From NCBI GenBank assembly GCA_964509475.1, contig CAZDXJ010000018.1, positions 1 to 34,970 on the forward strand: a DNA stretch of 34,970 bases, given 5' to 3'. Numbering within the stretch: position 1 is the stretch's first letter; every line of letters begins with the position of its first letter. Below the pieces are notes generated by a model. The model saw nothing but the letters and a program-made list of their open reading frames with translations. It ran no database searches and had not been told where the DNA came from. The translations under genes were made by a program, and so were the position numbers. Positions 22,947-30,329 of this stretch are shown here, piece by piece. The DNA comes from CAZDXJ01 sp964509475. Lineage in GTDB: Bacteria; Pseudomonadota; Gammaproteobacteria; Methylococcales; Methylomonadaceae.

Positions 22947-24244
22947 CGCTGGATTTGACCAAACCCCTGGCCGAGCGTATGCGGCCGCAATACCTTGACC
23001 AATACATTGGCCAGAAACATTTGCTGCAAGCGGGGAAACCGCTATACGAAGCGATCAAACGCGGGCATTTGCATTCGATGATTTTTTGGGGACCGCCGGG
23101 AACCGGAAAAACCACGCTGGCACGGATGATTGCCCATCATGCCGAAGCCGAATTTATTCCGGTTTCTGCGGTTTTGGCCGGCGTCAAGGAGATACGCGCT
23201 GCCGTCAGCGAGGCTAAAAAAAACCAACAAACCCAAAACCGGCGCACCATTTTGTTTGTCGATGAAGTGCATCGTTTCAATAAATCGCAACAGGATGCTT
23301 TTTTGCCGCATATCGAAGATGGCACGGTTTATTTTGTCGGTGCAACCACCGAGAACCCATCGTTTGCCTTGAATAACGCCTTGTTATCGCGTGCCCGGGT
23401 CTATGTTCTGGAAACATTGAGCGTGGAGGATTTATTGGAAGTGTTGCAGCAGGCCTTGCTTGATCGGCAGCGGGGTATCGCCGATGATATTCATATCTCC
23501 GATGCAAATCGTCAGAAACTGGCGGTTGCGGCCGATGGTGACGCAAGGCGATTACTGAATTTTCTGGAAATCGCGGCTGAACTGACTTTGGCTGAAGGTT
23601 GCGGGGAAATGACCGATGCGGTTTGTGAAGCCGTGATCTCCGGCAGCCTGCGCCGATTCGATAAACAAGGCGAAGACTTTTACAATCAGATTTCGGCCCT
23701 GCACAAATCCGTGCGCGGCAGTTCGCCGGATGCGTCCTTGTATTGGTTATGCCGCATGTTGGATGCCGGTATCGATCAACAGTATCTGGCCCGCCGCATC
23801 GTGCGTATCGCTTCGGAAGATATCGGTAACGCCGACCCAAGGGCCTTGCAGATTGCCGTGAGCGCCTGGGAGGCGCAAGAACGGTTAGGCAGCCCGGAAG
23901 GCGAGTTGGCGTTAGCACAAGCGGTTGTTTATCTGGCTTGTGCGCCCAAAAGCAATGCCGTTTACAGGGCTTACAAGGCGGCGATGCGTGATGTCAAACA
24001 GCAGGGTAGTCTGGAAGTTCCGATACATTTACGCAATGCGCCAACGAAACGGATGCAGGCGCTGGATTATGGCAAAGCCTACCGTTACGCGCACAATGAA
24101 CCGGAGGCTTATGCTGCCGGGGAAAATTATTTTCCACAAGCGTTACAAGGGCGGCAATATTATCATCCAGTTGCCCGGGGACTGGAAATCAAAATCGCTG
24201 AAAAACTGAAACATCTAAAAGAACTGGATGATCTGTCCAGGTAG
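22943..24244 (+). CDS. rarA: Replication-associated recombination protein A (AAA+ ATPase)
   Basis: RarA (MgsA) acts at stalled replication forks. The 433-residue AAA+ protein has LAERMRPQYLDQYIGQKHLL near the start, Walker A GPPGTGKTT (50-58), Walker B ILFVDEVHRFNKSQQD, and sensor 1 GATTENPSF. A C-terminal oligomerisation region contains ASEDIGNADPRAL and HLRNAPTKRM. The start overlaps the lolA stop. The GTG start of the sugar transaminase follows after 17 bp, so the glycan cassette may be read from the same transcript. Confidence 0.96.
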   Translation: MTLDLTKPLAERMRPQYLDQYIGQKHLLQAGKPLYEAIKRGHLHSMIFWGPPGTGKTTLARMIAHHAEAEFIPVSAVLAGVKEIRAAVSEAKKNQQTQNRRTILFVDEVHRFNKSQQDAFLPHIEDGTVYFVGATTENPSFALNNALLSRARVYVLETLSVEDLLEVLQQALLDRQRGIADDIHISDANRQKLAVAADGDARRLLNFLEIAAELTLAEGCGEMTDAVCEAVISGSLRRFDKQGEDFYNQISALHKSVRGSSPDASLYWLCRMLDAGIDQQYLARRIVRIASEDIGNADPRALQIAVSAWEAQERLGSPEGELALAQAVVYLACAPKSNAVYRAYKAAMRDVKQQGSLEVPIHLRNAPTKRMQALDYGKAYRYAHNEPEAYAAGENYFPQALQGRQYYHPVARGLEIKIAEKLKHLKELDDLSR

Positions 24245-24261
24245 GCCAGGAATGATATAAG

Positions 24262-25398
24262 GTGGAAACAACAATACCGTTTAACAAACCGTGCGTGACC
24301 GGCAAGGAAATTCAATATCTCCAGGAGGCTGTCCATCTGAACCGGTTTTCCGGCGATGGTTTGTTTTCGAGGCGTTGCCAACAGCTCATCGAACAGGCAT
24401 TGCCGGCCAAAAAAGTGTTTTTGACCTCATCTTGCACTCATGCCCTGGAGATGGCGGCGATGTTGGCCGATATCAAAACCGGTGATGAAATCATCATGCC
24501 CAGTTATACCTTTGTGTCGACCGCCAATGCGTTTGTGCTGCGCGGCGCCCGCATTGTTTTTGTCGATATTCGTCCGGATACGATGAATATTGATGAAAGC
24601 TGCATTGAACAAGCGATTACCGAAAAAACCCGGGCTATTGTACCGGTACATTATGCCGGGGTGGCCTGTGAAATGGACCGGATTATGGAGATTGCCGGGC
24701 AATACGGTTTATGGGTGATCGAGGATGCCGCGCAAGCGTTGTTTTCCCGTTACAAAGGCCGTGCCCTGGGCACAATAGGGGATTTAGGCTGTTTCAGTTT
24801 TCATGAAACCAAAAATTATAGTTGTGGGGAAGGCGGCGCCATCAGCATCAATCATGAGCGGCATATCGAACGGGCAGAAATCCTGCGCGAAAAAGGGACG
24901 GACAAGGGCGCGTTTTTGCGTGGCGAGGTCGATAAATATACCTGGCAGGATATCGGCTCCAGTTTTTCGCCCAGTGAATTGCAGTGCGCTTATTTGTATG
25001 CCAATCTGGAAATGTCGCACCGGATTGATCAGAAGCGGCACCAGGCCTGGGATCGATATTACACACTTTTACAACCCCTGGCGGAAGCGGGCAAAATCGC
25101 CTTGCCGATCCAACTGCCGTATTGCCGGCACAATGCGCACATGTTTTATCTGAAGACCGGGGATGCCCGGCAAAGGCAAGCGTTGGCGCGTTATTTGAAA
25201 AAGCGTAATATTGAATCGGCCTTTCATTATATTCCGCTGCATTTGTCCCCGATGGGCCGCCGTCACGGCCAATTTTCCGGTCCGGATCGGTTTACCCGCC
25301 AGGAGAGCGAAAAATTGTTGCGCCTGCCTTTGTATTACACGATTGGCGAACAGGAAGTAGATCGGGTAAGCCAGGCCATTATTCGTTTTTATGGCTGA
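24262..25398 (+). CDS. wecE: dTDP-4-amino-4,6-dideoxygalactose transaminase (WecE/RffA type)
   Basis: This PLP enzyme converts dTDP-4-keto-6-deoxyglucose to dTDP-4-amino-4,6-dideoxygalactose (dTDP-Fuc4N) with glutamate. The 378 residues are close to E. coli WecE in length and match it closely in GDEIIMPSYTFVSTANAFVL, IVPVHYAGVACEMD and WVIEDAAQAL. The match continues in CFSFHETKNYSCGEGGA (PLP lysine K184), VDKYTWQDIGSS and FHYIPLH. It starts at GTG 24262, 17 bp after rarA. Genes for the substrate (rmlA, rmlB) and for enterobacterial common antigen are absent from the window, so the product is probably used in the glycan cassette that follows. Its stop overlaps the next start by one base. Confidence 0.93.
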   Translation: METTIPFNKPCVTGKEIQYLQEAVHLNRFSGDGLFSRRCQQLIEQALPAKKVFLTSSCTHALEMAAMLADIKTGDEIIMPSYTFVSTANAFVLRGARIVFVDIRPDTMNIDESCIEQAITEKTRAIVPVHYAGVACEMDRIMEIAGQYGLWVIEDAAQALFSRYKGRALGTIGDLGCFSFHETKNYSCGEGGAISINHERHIERAEILREKGTDKGAFLRGEVDKYTWQDIGSSFSPSELQCAYLYANLEMSHRIDQKRHQAWDRYYTLLQPLAEAGKIALPIQLPYCRHNAHMFYLKTGDARQRQALARYLKKRNIESAFHYIPLHLSPMGRRHGQFSGPDRFTRQESEKLLRLPLYYTIGEQEVDRVSQAIIRFYG

Positions 25399-27677
25399 TG
25401 TATAAGCGTTGGTTCAAACGGCTTGGCTTGGTCGCGGGCTTGTTTGTTGGCTTTGCTTCTTTGGGGTATTTGTCCGGTTTGTCGGTATTGGAGCTTGTCG
25501 TCGATAGCGATGCACCGGGACGGATTCAGTTGTTTCAGGCAACGGACAGGGAAGATTTTGCAGCCACCCGCTCGATCAGCCGGACAGTTCCGGCAGGCCG
25601 AAGCCGTGTTTGGTTTTTTATCGACGGTGTGACAGCGACGATGCGGCTCCGTATTGCGGCCGCCGGCCCGGAGACCCGGATGACGATTCAGACTGTGAGT
25701 CTGTATTCAGTGTGGTATTCAAGCGCTTTCGAGGAGCAGCCGCAGCTTTTGTCCGGCTCCGGTGCAAGCGTTGCAAGCGTTGAATGGCAGCCTGTTCTGG
25801 TTCGTAACCAATTACTATTGCCGCTTTTTGGCATATTACTGGCTCTGGTTTTGTTCAAGAACAAAAGACCGCGCTTTGTGTGTGGATTCCTGGCGCTTGC
25901 GATACCCGTATTTTATCTGTTTGTTGAGGCTAATCAGACCTGGGTTGACTTGCAGGTGAAGGCCAGCCAGAGTGGAGAAATCAAACTGTTTTGGCGCGAT
26001 GGCAACGAGAGCTTTTCCCGGGCAAGGGCGCGGCGGGTCGCCATTGCACCAGGACAGCACGATTATCCTGTCCCGATTGCCCATATCGGTAATATCGAGT
26101 TTTTGCGTGTGCAGGCCACCAATGCCGGTTCCATGCAGGTCAATGGATTCAAATTGCAAGAGCCGGGTTTTCAAACCCAGAGCAATGATTTGCAGGCCTT
26201 GAACCAGTGTTTGTCCGGCCGCATCGCGCCAAGCTGTGAGCAGGTCATAGCCATTGATAAACTGGCGGATAACCGCAGTTTAGCGCAATCGGTTGCCGGT
26301 TTTTTGGTTTTTTGTCTGTTTATGTCGGCGCTGGTGTTTTATGGGCTTGTCAAACCGGGCCTTGTGCGGGCGCGGCTGCCCCGGCTGTTGTATTTTTTCT
26401 GGCTTGTGGCCTTGTTTTTGGTTTTTATGCTGGCTTGGCAGGCGGCCTATAATCTCCATCCGGACGAACATGCGCATATTGAGGCGATCAAATATTATAT
26501 GCGGTATTGGGACCCGCCTGAAGTCGGTGACCCCCGCGCCTTGTCGGCTTACCAATATCCTTGGGCGATTTCGCGTCTGGATGATCTGGGGATCAGTTAT
26601 TTTCTGGCCGGCAAATTTTCGGTTTTGCTGGCTGTTTTTCTGGGTGATGCAACCTTTTCATTCCGGGCCTTTAACGGCTTGCTGTTTTTGCTTTTTCTGG
26701 TATTGGCCCTGGATGATAAACGTTTTTTACTCTTTGTCAGCCCGCTTTTATGCACGCCGCAGATTGCTTATTTATACGCTTATGCCAATCGCGGGGCGTT
26801 TGTTTTGTTTGTCAGTGTGCTGCTGGCCTGGCAACTGGTGGGTAAAAAAACCGCCTTGCAAGGTTTTTTAAAGGCCGAAAAGGTTTTGGATAACGGGCGT
26901 TTGGTTTTGTATCCGGGCTTGTTGCTGGGGCTGTTGAGCATTGAGCAGACTAATTATTATTTGTTTATTCTGTTTGTTTTTGCTTTTTTGGCCTGGCGCT
27001 TGTGGTTTTTTGCCGCTGATAAACGGGTATTTTTGGGAAAGTGTGTGCTGTTTGCCGGTGTTGGCCTGAGCGTTTTTATTATGCGCTACAGTCTGGATGT
27101 TGCGATCAACGGCGGCAACAAATGGGCGCAGAGAGTCGCTTATGCCGAGCAACATGCCGGGCAGGGTTTCAAGCCTTCGCAGGCATCACGGCAGGATTCT
27201 TATGTGGGCTTGCGGTTAAGGGATAAAGGGGTGAGCTTTGCCGAACTGTTTTCACCCCGCTGGGACTGGCATAAAATGTCGTTTAAAAGTTTTACCGGTT
27301 TTTACGGTTATTATGCCGAGTATTCACCCCGATGGTATTACGTTGCCGTTTTTTTGCTTTATATCCTGGTGCTGGCTGTGGTTTTACAGCATCTATGGTT
27401 TTGCAAGGAAGCTGTTTATCGTTGTTTTACGATATTGAGTCTGGGCGCAGTGAGTGGCGGCTTGCTGATCAGTTTGCTGTTTTCCTGGTTGTATGATTTT
27501 CAGCCCCAGGGACGCTATGTTTTTCCGATCCTGCCGGTATTACTGGTTTATTTTGCGATTATGGCGCCGTTATGGAATCGTTGGCAAAAGACCGTTATAA
27601 TCGCCTGCTTTTTTGTTCTGGTGTTGTTGTCGTTTTATTCGTTTAATAACGTGGCCTTGAATTATCTTGTCGCATAA
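25398..27677 (+). CDS. GT-C-like integral membrane glycosyltransferase with duplicated beta domains
   Basis: The 759-residue protein has an N-terminal membrane helix, a beta-rich domain (about 30-130), further helices (135-178), a second beta-rich domain (about 180-255), then a core of about ten helices. The first large loop of the core has the acidic NLHPDEHAH (353-360), like the catalytic Asp-Glu of GT-C enzymes (ArnT, PMT, DUF2142). Near the end, FQPQGRYVFPILPVLLV (702-718) resembles the DUF2142-type C-terminus. The two beta domains look like duplicates of each other: LELVVDSDAPGRIQLF against VDLQVKASQSGEIKLF, and both later contain an R-V/A-x-P/A-x-G pattern. It likely transfers a polyprenyl-phosphate-linked sugar in the periplasm. 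This is inference from fold and neighbours; the acceptor is unknown. Confidence 0.75.
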   Translation: MYKRWFKRLGLVAGLFVGFASLGYLSGLSVLELVVDSDAPGRIQLFQATDREDFAATRSISRTVPAGRSRVWFFIDGVTATMRLRIAAAGPETRMTIQTVSLYSVWYSSAFEEQPQLLSGSGASVASVEWQPVLVRNQLLLPLFGILLALVLFKNKRPRFVCGFLALAIPVFYLFVEANQTWVDLQVKASQSGEIKLFWRDGNESFSRARARRVAIAPGQHDYPVPIAHIGNIEFLRVQATNAGSMQVNGFKLQEPGFQTQSNDLQALNQCLSGRIAPSCEQVIAIDKLADNRSLAQSVAGFLVFCLFMSALVFYGLVKPGLVRARLPRLLYFFWLVALFLVFMLAWQAAYNLHPDEHAHIEAIKYYMRYWDPPEVGDPRALSAYQYPWAISRLDDLGISYFLAGKFSVLLAVFLGDATFSFRAFNGLLFLLFLVLALDDKRFLLFVSPLLCTPQIAYLYAYANRGAFVLFVSVLLAWQLVGKKTALQGFLKAEKVLDNGRLVLYPGLLLGLLSIEQTNYYLFILFVFAFLAWRLWFFAADKRVFLGKCVLFAGVGLSVFIMRYSLDVAINGGNKWAQRVAYAEQHAGQGFKPSQASRQDSYVGLRLRDKGVSFAELFSPRWDWHKMSFKSFTGFYGYYAEYSPRWYYVAVFLLYILVLAVVLQHLWFCKEAVYRCFTILSLGAVSGGLLISLLFSWLYDFQPQGRYVFPILPVLLVYFAIMAPLWNRWQKTVIIACFFVLVLLSFYSFNNVALNYLVA

Positions 27678-28374
27678 AAAAGTCGCTATTGTGCAGTCCA
27701 ATTATATTCCCTGGAAAGGGTATTTCGATCTGATCAACCAGGTGGATGAGTTTATCCTGTACGATGATATGCAGTACACTAAAAACGATTGGCGCAACCG
27801 TAATCTGATCAAGGTGGCCGATGGCCGCCAATGGCTGACCATTCCGGTCAGGCAGCGTGGCCGTAGCAAACAGAAAATTCTGGATGTGGAAGTCGCCAGC
27901 AACCATTGGCGGCGAAAACATTGGCAAAGTTTGCTGATTCATTATGGCAAGGCGCATTGTTTCAAACAATACCGTAATTGTTTCGAGCGTTTGTATCTGG
28001 ATGATGATGAGCGCTTTTTAAGCCGCATCAATTACCGTTTTTTAAAATTGATCAATGAAATTCTCGGTATCGGAACCCGGCTTTCCTGGTCATCGGATTA
28101 TGTCTTGCAGGGAAATAAATCCGAACGATTGGTGGGCCTGTGCGAGGCGGCGGGAGCCTGTGAATATGTATCCGGACAGGCGGCGAAAGACTATCTGGAA
28201 CTGGCTTTGTTTGCCGAGGCGGGTATCTCGGTGCGCTGGATGGATTATAGCCATTATCCGGTGTACCGGCAATTGCATCCGCCGTTTGTACATGGGGTCA
28301 GTATTTTGGATTTGATTTTCAATGAAGGCGCTACGGCCAGACACTATATGAAATCATTTGCCGGCAATCGATGA
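27667..28374 (+). CDS. WbqC family protein
   Basis: The 235-residue soluble protein matches the WbqC family, found in O-antigen and other surface-glycan clusters and of undefined enzymology. The start VAIVQSNYIPWKGYFDLIN is the family hallmark, followed by FILYDDMQYTKNDWRNRN and LTIPVRQRGRSKQKI. The YVSGQAAKDYL segment and a C-terminal HGVSILDLIFNEG complete the match. The likely start is TTG at 27667, overlapping the previous stop by 11 bp. GTG starts a few codons later would cut into the family N-terminus. Its place between a GT-C enzyme and a GT2 suggests it modifies the amino sugar or its acyl group, but this is only context. The stop overlaps the next start (ATGA). Confidence 0.87.
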   Translation: MSHKKVAIVQSNYIPWKGYFDLINQVDEFILYDDMQYTKNDWRNRNLIKVADGRQWLTIPVRQRGRSKQKILDVEVASNHWRRKHWQSLLIHYGKAHCFKQYRNCFERLYLDDDERFLSRINYRFLKLINEILGIGTRLSWSSDYVLQGNKSERLVGLCEAAGACEYVSGQAAKDYLELALFAEAGISVRWMDYSHYPVYRQLHPPFVHGVSILDLIFNEGATARHYMKSFAGNR

Positions 28375-29303
28375 AACTGTCCATTGTTACCACACTCTAT
28401 CAGTCACAATCCTGTCTGGAGGCGTTCTACCGGCGGATTTCGGAGGCGGCGCAAGCGATCACCCGGGATTATGAACTGATTTATGTCAACGATGGCTCAC
28501 CGGATGATGTACTGGCCTTGGCGTTGGCGCAACAACGCCGGGATGATCGTATCGTCATTGTCGATTTGTCGAGAAATTTTGGCCACCATGCCGCCGGTTT
28601 GGCAGGGTTGGCGCAGGCGCGTGGGCAGTTCGTGTTTCTGATCGATTGCGATTTGGAGGAAAAACCGGAATGGTTGAATGAGCTTTTTTGGCCGGTATGG
28701 CAGAACTCTACGGATTTGGATCTGCTCTATGGCGTGCAGACCAGGCGTAAGGGTAACGGGTTTGAACGTTGTTCCGGCGCATGCTTTTATCGCCTGTTTA
28801 ATGCACTCAGTGCGATACAAATACCGCAAAATATGTTGACCGTGCGTTTGATGAGCCGGCGTTTTGTTGATGCCTTGCTATTATACCAGGAAAAATCCCT
28901 GTTTCTGGGAGGGGTGATGGCTCATGCCGGCTTCCGGCAACAAGCCCTGCCGGTGCAAAAATCCTCCCGCGGGTCAAGCAGTTATACGTTCGGCAAACGT
29001 CTGGCCCTGTTTGTCACTGCGATCACGGCGTTTTCGGCAAGACCCCTGTTTGCGATAGGGCTTACGGGCTTGTCGATGCTGGCCGTGTCGCTTTTGTTCA
29101 CTATTGTCTGGAGTCTGCAAACGTTGTTTTGGGAGATAACAATCAGCGATCGGGATATCCTGTTGCTGGCGATGAGTTTTTTGGCTTCAATCATCGTTTC
29201 CTGTACCGGTCTGCTGGGGCTTTATCTGGCCAAAATCCATGATGAGGTTAAACAACGGCCAGGCGTTATCATAAAAAAAATTTATCGGGCAAAACATGAG
29301 TAA
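28371..29303 (+). CDS. Membrane-anchored family 2 glycosyltransferase (GtrB/ArnC type)
   Basis: The 310-residue protein is a GT2 enzyme of the type that loads a sugar onto undecaprenyl phosphate at the cytoplasmic face. It has an N-terminal LSIVTTLYQS, YVNDGSPDD (39-47), SRNFGHHAAGLAGL and the metal-binding DCD at residues 92-94. The SSRGSSSYTFGKRLALF motif follows and leads into two C-terminal membrane helices (about 225-250 and 262-288). This matches ArnC, GtrB and DPM1-like enzymes in length and layout. The start overlaps wbqC and the end overlaps the acyltransferase gene by 8 bp, so translation is coupled. Use of dTDP-Fuc4N(Ac) as donor is inferred from the neighbouring wecE. Confidence 0.88.
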   Translation: MKLSIVTTLYQSQSCLEAFYRRISEAAQAITRDYELIYVNDGSPDDVLALALAQQRRDDRIVIVDLSRNFGHHAAGLAGLAQARGQFVFLIDCDLEEKPEWLNELFWPVWQNSTDLDLLYGVQTRRKGNGFERCSGACFYRLFNALSAIQIPQNMLTVRLMSRRFVDALLLYQEKSLFLGGVMAHAGFRQQALPVQKSSRGSSSYTFGKRLALFVTAITAFSARPLFAIGLTGLSMLAVSLLFTIVWSLQTLFWEITISDRDILLLAMSFLASIIVSCTGLLGLYLAKIHDEVKQRPGVIIKKIYRAKHE

Positions 29304-29961
29304 AAAACTTCTTATTTATGGCGCGGGCGAATTTGCCCGCTTGATGAGTTTTTATTTTCATCATGAAAGCGATTATGAACTGGCAGGGTTTTGTCTGGAT
29401 GCCGATTACATGACGACCGACCGGTTTTGCACCTTGCCGGTAGTGCCTTTCGAGAGCGTGCAAAAGACCTGTCCGGCCAGTGAATACCGGATGTTTGTCG
29501 CCATCGGCTACCGGATGATGCGCAATCGCAGCCGGATGTTTGACAAGGCCAAAGACAAAGGTTACCGCCTGGTTAATTTCATCAGTCCCCGGGCCATTGT
29601 GCGCACCGATTTACAAATCGGCGAAAACAATGTCATTTTGTCCAGCTCGGATATCGAACCCTTTGTGCATATTGGCGATAATAATATTTTCTGGACCCGC
29701 TGCATCATTGGCCACGGTGCCCGGGTCGGGCATCATAATTATTTTTCCGGCGGTGTCGGGCTGGGCGGCAACTGTGTGATTGGCAATCAGTGTTTTATGG
29801 GCAATGCCGCGCTGATGGTCAATGATGTTCATATTGCCGATGAAACCTATCTGGTTGCCGGTGCGGTGATCTTGCGTGATACCGAAGCGGCCACCCGTTA
29901 TCATGGCAATCCGGCGCGGCGGGTTTCACAACATAAAGACACAGGTATTGTGATCACATGA
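29296..29961 (+). CDS. PglD-like sugar acyltransferase (left-handed beta-helix)
   Basis: The 221-residue protein begins with a short Rossmann-like domain (KKLLIYGAGEFARLM), then a hexapeptide-repeat left-handed beta-helix from about residue 105. The repeats run from QIGENNVILSSSDIEP through GDNNIFWTRCIIGHGARVG to VGLGGNCVIGNQCFMGNAAL. It ends with VAGAVILRDTEAATRYHGNP, the usual close of hexapeptide transferases. PglD acetylates the 4-amino group of UDP-4-amino sugars, so this protein may N-acetylate (or otherwise acylate) dTDP-Fuc4N made by the WecE protein. The His of the GHG segment (about residue 139) is a plausible catalytic base. The start overlaps the GT2 stop and the stop overlaps the next gene's start. 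Confidence 0.85.
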   Translation: MSKKLLIYGAGEFARLMSFYFHHESDYELAGFCLDADYMTTDRFCTLPVVPFESVQKTCPASEYRMFVAIGYRMMRNRSRMFDKAKDKGYRLVNFISPRAIVRTDLQIGENNVILSSSDIEPFVHIGDNNIFWTRCIIGHGARVGHHNYFSGGVGLGGNCVIGNQCFMGNAALMVNDVHIADETYLVAGAVILRDTEAATRYHGNPARRVSQHKDTGIVIT

Positions 29962-30323
29962 TCGGGTATTTCTATATTTTTGCAACGATTTTTTTTACCG
30001 TCTACGGCCAGTTGGTTTTGAAATGGCGGGTGGGCTTGTATGGGCCGTTGCCGGCGGCGATTGATGAGAAAATCGTATTTTTGACGCGATTATTAGTTGA
30101 TCCGTTTTTATTGTCCGGTTTGGTTTCGGCTTTTGTAGCTTCGATTTTCTGGCTGGCGGCGATGACCCGTTTTGAGATCAGTTATGCCTATCCGTTCATG
30201 AGTCTGGCGTTTGTATTGGTACTGATGTTTTCGGTGGTCTTGTTTAACGAAAGCCTGACCGTACATAAAATTGCCGGTCTGCTGTTGATTATTACCGGTA
30301 TTATTATCAGCAGCCGCTCCTAG
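29958..30323 (+). CDS. Small EamA/SMR-type membrane protein, likely polyprenyl-sugar flippase
   Basis: The 121-residue protein has four membrane helices (about 3-20, 50-70, 76-95 and 100-119) and the EamA/SMR-like segment FWLAAMTRFEISYAYPFMSL, then FVLVLMFSVVLFNESLT and GLLLIITGIIISS. It resembles ArnE/ArnF and other half-size EamA proteins that flip undecaprenyl-phosphate sugars across the inner membrane. Drug export (SMR) is the main alternative, but its last place in a translationally coupled glycan operon favours flipping. The start overlaps the acyltransferase stop (ATGA). hrpA begins 6 bp after its stop. Confidence 0.83.
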   Translation: MIGYFYIFATIFFTVYGQLVLKWRVGLYGPLPAAIDEKIVFLTRLLVDPFLLSGLVSAFVASIFWLAAMTRFEISYAYPFMSLAFVLVLMFSVVLFNESLTVHKIAGLLLIITGIIISSRS

Positions 30324-30329
30324 TCCATC

